Positions 53,698-62,900 of a stretch of 64,000 nt of DNA are shown piece by piece (position 1 is the stretch's first letter; each line of letters begins with the position of its first letter). The notes below the pieces were generated by a model. It ran no database searches and was not told the DNA's origin. It saw nothing but the letters and a program-made list of their open reading frames with translations. Made by a program: the position numbers and the translations under genes. The stretch is from VXYL01 sp965200375 (GTDB lineage Bacteria; Pseudomonadota; Gammaproteobacteria; Pseudomonadales; Azotimanducaceae). The stretch covers positions 3,534,001 through 3,598,000 of the forward strand of contig OZ241353.1 of assembly GCA_965200375.1 (NCBI GenBank), read 5' to 3'.

Positions 53698-55901
53698 CGA
53701 GCGGTCTCCACGCCCATTCCCCTGAGGTCGAAGTCGAGCACCCTGTGCAGCCGGGCGAGCTTTTCGCCGTCGAACCGCCGAACGGCGACACCGCTCTCTC
53801 CACGGCACAGGGCGTAGCCGGCGACGTCATCGGTTGCGTAGTCGTTGAGGATGAACGCATCAAGGGCCTCCTTGCTGTGCGTTGTGAGGAACACTTGCAC
53901 GTTGTGTTCCACCGCTAGCTCTTGCACCACACGGGTGAAGGCGGTGAGCAGTTCCGGGTGAATGGCATTCTCGAACTCGTCAATCAACAGCACGCCACCG
54001 CGGACGCCCGCGAACAGCAGGCCAATCTCGAATACGCGCCGCATTCCGTCGCCGAATGACGACAGATCGGGCGCCGGATCGAAGTCTTGGTGGCTCACGA
54101 GAAAACGGCGCTGCTCGTCCACCAGCTCGATGTTGATCAGGTGTGCATCGACCCGTGCTTTGATGAACTCGATCACCTTGGCCTTGCTGCCCGTGGTCAA
54201 CGCAGCTTCGTTGGCCTTGACGATCGTGTCCAGACGGTTGGACCAGAATGAGCTGGTCAGCGCCGATCGGCAAAGCCAGTGCCTGCCTTGGAAACTGGCA
54301 CGTGGGGGGCGGTTCGAGAACAACGCTACCTCCGCGCTCTGCCCTCGATCGCCGTAGCTCGAGGCCAAGGCCACATTGGCGAGGAAGTACATCTGATCCC
54401 GTATGTTGTCGTCGGGTTCGTCCACGCGTCTGATGTCAAGGCGACACGAGTTGTCTGGCATGTCGTCAAAGGAACCGGAAAGCCGAATCGCAGGGGGCAG
54501 TTGCCGAACCAGCCAAGCTGGGTCGGGCTCCCCCTCAACGCGGCCACGCCAGCGGTGGACATCCAACAGCGCGGTCTCGTCGTTCTGGTGGACCAGCAGG
54601 TAAATTGCCTCCAGCAGGGAGGTCTTGCCGGCATTGTTCACGCCAGAGATGAGATTGACCCGCCGCAGGTCTTCCAGCACAACACCGTTGATGCCTCGGT
54701 ACTGGTCGACATGAACGGTCGAAAACTGGGAGTGCGTTATCTCGTTGAACGGCTCCCAAGGCAACCGTTCGCCCGACATCGCAGGACGCCGCTTCCGCGC
54801 AATGGCAATGCCTTGGAGCTTGCCGATCAGATGTTCCACCCGGTCCAGATCTTCCGAGTCCAGATCGCCGACTTGCCTGTTCAACTTCGTGACTCCGTCA
54901 TCGCAAGCGCTAAAGGCGCGGTCGATGTCTGTCTTCACTAGAAGATCACTCGACAGCGTTGCTTCCTGAAGGCTACGCGTCTCGTCAAGCCTGCTGATGG
55001 CGGTCGGATCCTCAATCAGCTTCGCCAGCTCCCGGACGTGACCGGGAGTTGTAATGACCGGCCCGGACTCCGATCGCAGGTCTACGTCGCCGCTGTTCAC
55101 GTCCCCATCTTCGGTGTCAACGACTTCCGACATCCAGTTGAACAAACGATCCAGATTGTCCTGTTGCGAGGCAACCGAAGCCTTGTCGTTCCAACCCAAC
55201 CAAGAGCGGATGGCCGGCTTTCCGAGGACCTCTCGAAAGAGCGTGTACTGGTCGGACTTGAATTGATCGCCGTAGTCGCTCTCCTTGTAGGCGTCCACCA
55301 ACGACAGAGTTCGCACCGAGCGATTGAAGTCCTGCTTGGTCACTCCGAGGGCGCGGCACACCGCAGCGGCGTCCCCATCGAACTGATCCTGCAGCCGCTT
55401 CATCGCCAAGGCCCGGTTTATGGCTGGCCAGCGGCGTTTGCCGCTGATGTGGTGAAGCCCCATCATCACCATGTGCTGCCGCTCATCGGCTGCCCCGAAA
55501 AGGACCACCGGCACACTGGAGAACAGATTCACGTCGAGCTTGCCTAGATACGTTCCACCGTCCTGATACTGCCGTTGGAGGTGCTTCAACGTGGCGACGC
55601 GACGATTGCCTTCCACGACGAGGAACTTGCCACTCTCCCGCCGGTCCACCAGGATGGGGTCGATTTCAAGCCAGCCGTTCTCCTTGATGCTGTCGATGAG
55701 GTCTCGAATGTGTTCCTGGGATTTACCGGCAACGAATGTTTGAGCCAAACGTTGGACGTCTGCCCTGAACAAATCCTCGTCGGCAACAAGGCGGTAGTCC
55801 GGATTGTCGGCGAAGCGAAAGTTGTTTGGGTCGAGATATAGGTTGGCGAGCGATACGGTCTGCCGCCTGCCGCGCATTGGTTCCAACGATGCGTCGCTCA
55901 T
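53694..55901 (-). CDS. ParB-like domain fused to AAA (SMC/OLD-type) ATPase
   Basis: A 735-residue fusion. The N-terminal ~110 residues resemble ParB/Srx-type domains: LYLDPNNFRF, then DPILVDRRESGKFLVVEGNR with EGNRR at 97-101. A helical middle region follows. From residue 400 comes an AAA_21/OLD-like ATPase: Walker A GVNNAGKT (420-427), signature-like SFGDGMRR (615-622), Walker B LLIDEFENAIH (638-648) and the TTHSKE histidine switch (673-678). The ATPase is likely the sensor in a two-gene defence module with the overlapping TOPRIM-like gene, similar in logic to PARIS or OLD systems. The ParB-like front is unusual. Confidence 0.82.
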   Translation of the reverse strand: MSDASLEPMRGRRQTVSLANLYLDPNNFRFADNPDYRLVADEDLFRADVQRLAQTFVAGKSQEHIRDLIDSIKENGWLEIDPILVDRRESGKFLVVEGNRRVATLKHLQRQYQDGGTYLGKLDVNLFSSVPVVLFGAADERQHMVMMGLHHISGKRRWPAINRALAMKRLQDQFDGDAAAVCRALGVTKQDFNRSVRTLSLVDAYKESDYGDQFKSDQYTLFREVLGKPAIRSWLGWNDKASVASQQDNLDRLFNWMSEVVDTEDGDVNSGDVDLRSESGPVITTPGHVRELAKLIEDPTAISRLDETRSLQEATLSSDLLVKTDIDRAFSACDDGVTKLNRQVGDLDSEDLDRVEHLIGKLQGIAIARKRRPAMSGERLPWEPFNEITHSQFSTVHVDQYRGINGVVLEDLRRVNLISGVNNAGKTSLLEAIYLLVHQNDETALLDVHRWRGRVEGEPDPAWLVRQLPPAIRLSGSFDDMPDNSCRLDIRRVDEPDDNIRDQMYFLANVALASSYGDRGQSAEVALFSNRPPRASFQGRHWLCRSALTSSFWSNRLDTIVKANEAALTTGSKAKVIEFIKARVDAHLINIELVDEQRRFLVSHQDFDPAPDLSSFGDGMRRVFEIGLLFAGVRGGVLLIDEFENAIHPELLTAFTRVVQELAVEHNVQVFLTTHSKEALDAFILNDYATDDVAGYALCRGESGVAVRRFDGEKLARLHRVLDFDLRGMGVETAR

Positions 55902-55988
55902 GATCCGTCTCCGGGTTGTGCCCGCTGGGCCACTGTGCCCAAGTACGCCCTCAAGCCGAACTGCACCGGATTCATGGCTGCGTCCTGC

Positions 55989-57278
55989 TCATCGGGCCCA
56001 GTCCACCTTAGCAGAGCCACCGTGCGGGACGCCAACGTTACCTGTGGCCTGCGTCATCAGAATCCGTGCCAGCGCCTCCGTGACCACGGCCTCCAACGCC
56101 CCGTCCACATCCCCGCGCATCGTGTACACGTCCTTCAGCTCCATGAACGCCCAGCGCCCGTGGTCGCCCAGCTGGTTCACGGCCGGCACCCAGTAGGTCT
56201 CCATCGTCTGCTTCTTCGCCTTGGCGTCTTCGCGGCGGTAGCCCTTCACCTCCACCACCAGGTTCAGCGGGTCGTCCGCGCCGTGGCCGTCGTCCACGCG
56301 GACGATGAAGTCCAGGACGTAGGTGCGGGCTTCGCCGCCCATGCGGTAGGGCACGGCGAAGCCGAGGCCCTGGTTCGCCACGTACGACAGCACGTCGGGG
56401 TGGGATTCCAGCAGGCGGCAGAGTTCCATTTCCCAGTCGCTGTCGCACACGGCGGCGTCCACGTGGCAGCGTCTGGCGTCGGTGCGCCAGATGGTCTTCT
56501 TGGCGGTGCGGAAGCTCACGTCGGCGCTGGTGCCTTGGGGGTTGAAGGGGTCGAGGGTGGCGAGGATGGGCTTCTCGCCGACGTGCTGGGCAACGATGGC
56601 GCTGGCGATGCGCTCGCAGGCCATGTCCGCGAGCGCCAGGTACAGCAGCTGCGCCGGGCGGGTGTCGCCCTTGCACACCAAGTGCGTGGCCAGCCAGTGG
56701 AGCACGATGGCCTTGAGCTGGCCGAAGAGGTGCAGCTTGGGCGGCTCGCCCGGCGCGCGCCACTTGGTCTCCATGAGGCGCTTCGTCAGGTGGTAGGCGA
56801 TGGTGTTGTGGCGGTAGGCGCTTAGGCGCTCCAAGGTGAGGTCCACGCCTTCGCCGACGATGCCTTCGTTGCGGGTGATCGAGGGGCCGACGAGGTCCGG
56901 GGTGAGCACCAGCGTGGAATCGTCGTCGAAGCGCGCGCGCACCTGCTCCTCCGGCAGTTCCACGCGGTAGCCAACGACACGCGGGAAGACGATCTCGCAG
57001 GCGTCGCGGTCTGGCCGCATCGCCTTGATGTGAACCGGCCGAGCGACCGGGCGCGGCTTCACCACCACCGGTTCGGCGGTGAAGTGGAAGGGGATGCCCA
57101 GCACGTCGGCGTATTCGACGCCGAACAGGCCGTCCTCGTTCAACTCGTAGGATTGGCGGCGCAGGGCGCGGCCCACCACTTGCTCGCAGAGCAGCTGGGT
57201 GCCGAAGGCGCGCACGCCGAGGACGTGGGTGACGGTGTTGGCGTCCCAGCCTTCGGTGAGCATGGAGACGGATACCAC
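55989..57278 (-). pseudogene. Truncated second copy of res (C-terminal helicase and nuclease part)
   Basis: A 429-codon open frame nearly identical to the C-terminal part of Res at 59.9-63.1 kb, starting at the helicase motif SVSMLTEGWDANTV. About a dozen amino-acid differences are visible over roughly 395 residues. It lacks Walker A and the DEGH box, so it cannot work as a translocase. It keeps the PD-(D/E)xK-like end (VVEVKG), but the first motif proline is Leu (YVLDF rather than YVPDF). The last 30 residues differ entirely from Res. Possibly translated from a GTG, but I treat it as a remnant. Confidence 0.85.
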
Positions 57279-57305
57279 GCAGCGGATGGAACCGCCCAGG
57301 GCGCC
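56068..57305. repeat. Direct repeat of the res 3' region, copy A
   Basis: About 1.24 kb matching copy B at 60,008-61,245 at a constant offset of 3,940 bp, with only scattered differences (a few per cent by eye) and no indels seen. Homology stops sharply at both ends. Same orientation. It forms part of the truncated res remnant. Confidence 0.9.
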
Positions 57306-57375
57306 TCTCGCTTGCGCCTCTTCGCCCTCAAGTGCTTCTCACTGCTTGGCCACGCGATTCTCCGGCAACATCACG

Positions 57376-59016
57376 TCACGACGAGTGCTTGCGACATCTC
57401 CACACTTCGGCCGCCTCCCAGCCATCTTCACCCGGCAACCTTACCTCCCAATCCCGCCATCCGTTGCGGTCCGTCCCGGCTATTGCCTTGCTCGCCGCCG
57501 AGAACGTCTTGTAGGCACCCGTGTGCGACCCGTGCAACCTAACCGCGCCTCCCTCGATCACGCCGGTGTACGTCGTCTTCTTATAGTCGAATCTGACGTT
57601 CGTGCCTTCTGGAGGCAGCTTCCTCTGACCACCAGATCGCCCTCCACCTTGTTCGACTCTCTGCCGCCACCACTCTCTGAACCGTTCCACCTCCGACTCC
57701 GCCCGCGGATGACAGTCACGATGTACCAACGCACCATTCTCCAGCACAGTCTGCCCACCTTCTGCGAACGGCATAATATGATGTATTTCGCAGTCGTCCC
57801 ACTGAACAGGATGCGCTTCGCCTACCATTGCACAACGCTGGCACTGCTGCCCATCTCGGAAGAAGACCACCTGCTTCTCAAGGTCTGAGAAGCCGCGTCG
57901 ATCATCAAGGCGCTTCGGCTTCAACAGACTGCGCATCTCCCCAGCGAAGAACGCTTGACGGCGCTGTATCGTTCTCCCTATGTCAGCCTGGGTTTGGGTC
58001 CACTGCGCGTAAGAGGGCCAGTACCGTATGAACTCGCTATTCTGATCGCCCTTCATCGACTTGGATGCCTCCGCGCAACGGCGCTCGAAGTCATGTAGAC
58101 AACTCGCCAACCTCTGCTCCCAACCCTTGGCGTAGTCTGCCTCCAGCCAGTCGCACAGCAAGATCGAGTGAATGAGGTGATGTCCCACGATCTTCTTCTG
58201 CTTGCCAGCCAATGCGTCATAAAGTGTCTGACATATCTTCTCAAATCTCTTCGCGTCTGCCGAGCTGTCGTCAAAATCTACGTTCGCGTGATAGAACTCA
58301 TCGATATTGGCGGATTTGATGTCACAAAACGCCTTGTTCCGTCGCACAGAGTCGAACAACATGAACACCTGCGCGACTAGCTGCCGGCGCCTGCTTTCGT
58401 TGCCTTTGACGAGCTCCCGAAATAGCGGAAGCCCGTACCACTTAGAAACTTGAGACTTTCCTCCTACCCTGAGCACAAACTCTGTGAAGTTGCCGGGCCA
58501 AGAGTCACGCTTGTCTTGCGGTGTAAGGGCGGTGCCGCCTTGGAGGCGAATGAATAGGTCCCTGATCTCGTTCTCGTCGTCAGTGGTGAGCTTGTATGCA
58601 ACGATCTTGGTCTCTCTGAGCTTCTTCTTCAGATCTTCTTGCAGTTCTTCGTACCGCCGAGCGGCCCAAGGACACGGCCGATCCTTCACGAAGTTTGGAA
58701 ACCGAAAGCCAGACGTATCTGACGGATCAACAAGTTGGAACGCGTTCTCGCTGTATGTGTAGATGGCATCCACTCGCTGCTGGCCGTCGACAATCTCGTA
58801 AAACGTGTTGATAATGCCGGCGGCACTCTCCTTGATCTCATGGAAGTAGAACGCGGGTATCGAGTAGTCCCGAAATATGGAGTCGAGGAACATGCGCTTC
58901 TGGAGGTCTGTCCACCGAAGGCCGCGTTGATATTCGTGGTTGACCGTCAAGATCTTCTTCTGCTTGAAGTCAATCAAGTCGCCGACGGTGAGGTCGGTTA
59001 TCACTTCGACATGCAT
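57376..59016 (-). CDS. DUF262-HNH nuclease with RAMA-like C-terminal domain
   Basis: A 546-residue protein. The N-terminal DUF262 (ParB-like, GmrS-related) domain has the DGQQR motif at 77-81. A helical linker follows. An HNH nuclease module contains the zinc-like CQRC pair, CEIHHIMPFAEGG and LVHRDCHPR. The last ~75 residues (FDYKKTTYTGVIEGGAVRLH, then KTFSAASKAIAGTDRNGWRD) look like a RAMA domain, which is predicted to read modified DNA. So it may be a modification-dependent restriction enzyme. The start after GGAG was preferred over a slightly earlier one. Confidence 0.85.
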   Translation of the reverse strand: MHVEVITDLTVGDLIDFKQKKILTVNHEYQRGLRWTDLQKRMFLDSIFRDYSIPAFYFHEIKESAAGIINTFYEIVDGQQRVDAIYTYSENAFQLVDPSDTSGFRFPNFVKDRPCPWAARRYEELQEDLKKKLRETKIVAYKLTTDDENEIRDLFIRLQGGTALTPQDKRDSWPGNFTEFVLRVGGKSQVSKWYGLPLFRELVKGNESRRRQLVAQVFMLFDSVRRNKAFCDIKSANIDEFYHANVDFDDSSADAKRFEKICQTLYDALAGKQKKIVGHHLIHSILLCDWLEADYAKGWEQRLASCLHDFERRCAEASKSMKGDQNSEFIRYWPSYAQWTQTQADIGRTIQRRQAFFAGEMRSLLKPKRLDDRRGFSDLEKQVVFFRDGQQCQRCAMVGEAHPVQWDDCEIHHIMPFAEGGQTVLENGALVHRDCHPRAESEVERFREWWRQRVEQGGGRSGGQRKLPPEGTNVRFDYKKTTYTGVIEGGAVRLHGSHTGAYKTFSAASKAIAGTDRNGWRDWEVRLPGEDGWEAAEVWRCRKHSS

Positions 59017-59151
59017 GCGGTGGTCACTCCGGTCTTTTGAACAAGAGGGCAAGTGGCACAGTCGTCAGCTCGACATGGGCCGTCGGTAGCACTTCTCGAC
59101 CCTGTTTGGCAGTCTTCGTGCGTGCTCATCGTAGTCGCTGCCCCGCAATGT

Positions 59152-59517
59152 TCACGACAGCACAAGCGTGTCGATTGTCGTGTCCAGCGCGTCGGCGATG
59201 CGCCGGAGCGTCTGCACCGATCCAGTCGAAGCGCCCGACTCGATGGCGGAAATGTGCGCGTTCGAGACGTTGGCTCGGCGGGCTAGCTCGCTGGCGCTCA
59301 GCCCGCGGTGGTCGCGCCAGACGCGCACCGGGTTCTCGCCGGACAGGAGCAGGCGCTCGACGAACGACGACGGGAAGGACTCCTCGTCGCGGGCCTGGGC
59401 ACGCCGCATCGATTCGGCATCGGCGGCGTCCTCGGCCTGTTGGCAGAGCTCCTCGTAGTCTTCCAGCGGGAGCAGCGCCCAAGCGCGCCCCTCGATCTCG
59501 AATTGCACTGGCTTCAT
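59152..59517 (-). CDS. HTH-type antitoxin (HigA/XRE-like)
   Basis: A 121-residue protein with an N-terminal toxin-binding part (WALLPLEDYEELCQQAEDAA) and a C-terminal XRE helix-turn-helix (GLSASELARRANVSNAHISA followed by IESG). It should neutralise the RelE-like toxin and repress the operon. Its ATG overlaps the toxin stop (ATGA). The toxin gene comes first, as in higBA modules. Confidence 0.9.
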   Translation of the reverse strand: MKPVQFEIEGRAWALLPLEDYEELCQQAEDAADAESMRRAQARDEESFPSSFVERLLLSGENPVRVWRDHRGLSASELARRANVSNAHISAIESGASTGSVQTLRRIADALDTTIDTLVLS

Positions 59518-59783
59518 CGCCGCCTCCTGTATGCGTCGCCGCGAGTCTCGATGTCGCGGACTACGAGTCGCCCGCTGCCATGATCCAGCTCGAACAGCAC
59601 ACGCCAGTCACCAACGCGTAGCCGAAAGCCTGGCACACCGGTCAAAGGCTTGACGTTCGGGTTCGGCACCATCGGGTCTTCGCCGACTGCGGCCACCTTC
59701 GCGACGATGCGAGCCCTAGTGCCGGAGTCCAACTTGGCTAGCCGAGCCATCGGCGACTTCTTGTATTCGACCTCGTAGCCCAC
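59514..59783 (-). CDS. RelE/ParE family toxin
   Basis: An 89-residue type II toxin: YEVEYKKSPMARLAKLDSGT, a helix, then VKPLTGVPGFRLRVGDWRVL and VVRDIETRGDAYRR, the usual RelE fold with basic catalytic-type residues at the C-terminus. It probably cleaves mRNA at the ribosome, though ParE-like action cannot be excluded. The GTG start was chosen because family homology begins there and the promoter lies just before it. An upstream start would extend into the promoter. Confidence 0.87.
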   Translation of the reverse strand: MGYEVEYKKSPMARLAKLDSGTRARIVAKVAAVGEDPMVPNPNVKPLTGVPGFRLRVGDWRVLFELDHGSGRLVVRDIETRGDAYRRRR

Positions 59784-59797
59784 AGACCACAGATTAC

Positions 59798-59825
59798 AGT
59801 ATAAGTGAATGCCGTGGGAGCGCAA
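59798..59825 (-). promoter_or_regulatory. Promoter of the toxin-antitoxin operon
   Basis: On the minus strand, TTGCGC (59,825-59,820) and TATACT (59,803-59,798) are separated by 16 bp. Transcription would start about 59,791, giving an almost leaderless mRNA for the GTG at 59,783. Sequence-based only. Confidence 0.5.
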
Positions 59826-59901
59826 ATCTCACTCTCGCTGAACTGCGGCAACCCAATGGCGCAGACTGTTCAGCCGACGACATGGGGTCAACGCGGCAGA
59901 A

Positions 59902-62900
59902 TCACCCGCCCAATGCGCTCCGACGGCGCGGCACGTCCTTGACGTTCGGGTCGCTGCCCCCCGCCTTCGCCAACCAGTCGGCGGCGGCCTGCTCGGACAG
60001 CAGCGGCGCCAGCGCTTCGCCGACCACGGCCTCCAGCGCCCCATCCACATCCCCGCGCATCGTGTACACGTCCTTGAGTTCCACGAACGCCCAGCGCCCG
60101 TGGTCGCCCAGCTGGTTCACGGCTGGCACCCAGTAGGTCTCCATCGTCTGCTTCTTCGCCTTGGCGTCTTCGCGGCGGTAGCCCTTCACTTCCACCACCA
60201 GGTTCAGCGGGTCGTCCGCGCCGTGGCCGTCGTCCACGCGCACGATGAAGTCCGGGACGTAGGCGCGGGCTTCGCCGCCCATGCGGTAGGGCACGGTGAA
60301 GCCGAGGCCCTGGTTCGCCACGTACGACAGCACGTTGGGGTGGGATTCCAGCAGGCGGCAGAGTTCCATTTCCCAGTCGCTGTCGCATACGGCGGCGTCC
60401 ACGTGGCAGCGTCTGGCGTCGGTGCGCCAGATGGTCTTCTTGGCGGTGCGGAAGCGCACGTCGGCGCTGGTGCCTTGGGGATTGAAGGGGTCGAGGGTGG
60501 CGAGGATGGGCTTCTCGCCGACGTGCTGGGCAACGATGGCGCTGGCGATGCGCTCGCAGGCCATGTCCGCGAGCGCCAGGTACAGCAGCTGCGCCGGGCG
60601 GGTGTCGCCCTTGCACACCAAGTGCGTGGCCAGCCAGTGGAGCACGATGGCCTTGAGCTGGCCGAACAGGTGCAGCTTGGGCGGCTCGCCCGGCGCGCGC
60701 CACTTGGTCTCCATGAGGCGCTTCGTCAGGTGGTAGGCGATGGTGTTGTGGCGGTAGGCGCTTAGGCGCTCCAAGGTGAGGTCCACGCCTTCGCCGACGA
60801 TGCCTTCGTTGCGGGTGATGGACGGGCCGACGAGGTCCGGGGTGAGCACCAGCGTGGAGTCTTCGTCGAAGCGCGCGCGCACCTGCTCCTCCGGCAGTTC
60901 CACGCGGTAGCCGACGACTCGCGGAAAGACGATCTCGCAGGCGTCGCGCTCTGGCCGAATTGCCTTGACGTGAACCGGCCGAGCGATCGGGCGGGGCTTC
61001 ACCACCACCGGCTCGGCGGTGAAGTGGAAGGGAATGCCCAGCACGTCGGCGTACTCGACGCCGAACAGGCCATCCTCGTTCAACTCGTAGGATTGGCGGC
61101 GCAGGGCGCGGCCCACCACTTGTTCGCACAGCAGCTGGGTGCCGAAGGCGCGCACGCCGAGGACGTGGGTGACGGTGTTGGCGTCCCAGCCCTCGGTGAG
61201 CATGGAGACGGAAACCACGCAGCGGATGGATCCGCCCAGGGCGCCCTCCTTGCCGACGGTGTTCATCACTTCGCGCAGCAGGTCCTGGTCGGAGATCTTC
61301 TCGCCGCTCGCCAAGTCGCGGGTGCGTTCCACGCGCTCGTGGCGGAAGCGCTCGATCTCGTCCGCCGCCATGGCGCGGAACTTGGCGTCCAGGGCCTCGC
61401 CGGATTCCAGCCGCTCGCTGTCGATCAACAGGGTGTTGGGGCGGGCGAGCGGCTGGCCCTGTTCGTCGAAGTTGCGGAACAGCGGCAGGCGGCCTTGTTC
61501 CAGGCGGGGCGTACGCGCCTCGCCATCCTCGCCGCTCTCCCCGGCCACCAGGAACCCCGAGATGTAGTCGTAGAGCAGCTTGGACGTCGCCTGGTTGTTG
61601 CACACCACGATGAAGCACGGCGGCACGCGCACGCCGGCGTCTCGCCATGCCTCGAAGGTCTTCTGGTAATGGCCGTAGAGCGCTTCCAAGGCGGTTTGCA
61701 GCTCGGCCGGAAGCGCCAGCGGGTCCAGGCTGCGCTTTCTGGTGCCAGCGCCCGGCATGCGCTTGCCGATATGCGCCCAGAGTTCGCGGAACTTCGGCAT
61801 CTCGCCGCTCGGCACGTTGTCCGCCACCGGCACCCGGGGCAGCTTGACGATGCCGCACTCGATGGCGTCCATCAGCGAGAAGTCCGTCATCGTCCACGGA
61901 AAGAGCGTGCCCTCGGCGTAGCCGGAGCCGCGCAGGAAGAACGGCGTGGCGGAGAGGTCGATCACGCGGCTGACGCCGAGCTTGGATTGGAGAACGTGCA
62001 GGCCGCCGATCCACATCCGCGCCGCCTCCTTGTTCTTCTGCGCTTCGCCACGTTCCTCGCCCTTGAGCGTTCCTTCCTCGCTCAGTTCCTCGGGCTTGGC
62101 GGCGTAGCAGTGGTGGCCTTCGTCGTTGAACACCAGCACGTTCTTCATGCCCATCAGCTTCCCGCACACGCGCTGCAGCATCTGGCCTTCGGTCTCCAGC
62201 GTGGCCGGCTCCTGCCCCGGCCCTTGGCCCTGCAGCAGCCGCCGCGTGCCTTTGGACATCTGCACCCGCTCGCGGCGTATGAAGGCGTGGAAGTTGGTGA
62301 TGAAGATCTCGGCGCGGCCGAGGTCCGCCAGCATGTCCGTGGGGACGAGTTCGCGGCTGGCGTAGTAGCTCTCCGGGTCGTTCGGCAGCAACACGCGCAG
62401 GCGATCGCGGATGGTGATGCCGGGCGTCGCCACCAGAAAGCCGCGGGTGAAGCGCGGGCTGTTCGGGCGGCGCACCGCGTTCACCGTCTGCCAGGCGATG
62501 AGCATGGCCATCACCGTGGTCTTGCCAGCGCCGGTGGCGAGCTTCAGCGCGAGGCGGCTGAGGCCTGGATTCGCCCCTTCGTTGGCGGCTTGCAGGTGGT
62601 CGAGGAAGCTCCGCGCTTGGCGGCCGAGCTTCGGCGCCACTTCCATCAGCCAGATCACCGTCTCGGCGGCTTCCACCTGGCAGAAGAAGGGCCGGATGCC
62701 GGCGAACGGGTGGTGCCGCCAGTGCCGCAGCAGCCGCGCCGTCTCCGGCGTCACCTTCCACTGGCGTTCCGGCAGTTCCCGCCATGCGGCGACCTGCTGG
62801 CGCACGCCGTTGATGACGTGCGCGTGCTGATACTGCTGCTCGGCGGTGTTTATTTCGGCCGCGGCCTCGTCGAGGGCGAGTTGGCGCTGGCCACGCGGCA

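Noticed and set aside
52822..55901. Canonical PARIS (AriA/AriB) system
   Set aside because: The ATPase carries an extra ParB-like domain and the partner is not clearly DUF4435, so the name would overstate what is seen.
55989..57278. Independent functional restriction gene
   Set aside because: It lacks Walker A and the DExx box and is a near copy of the end of res, so a remnant is more likely.
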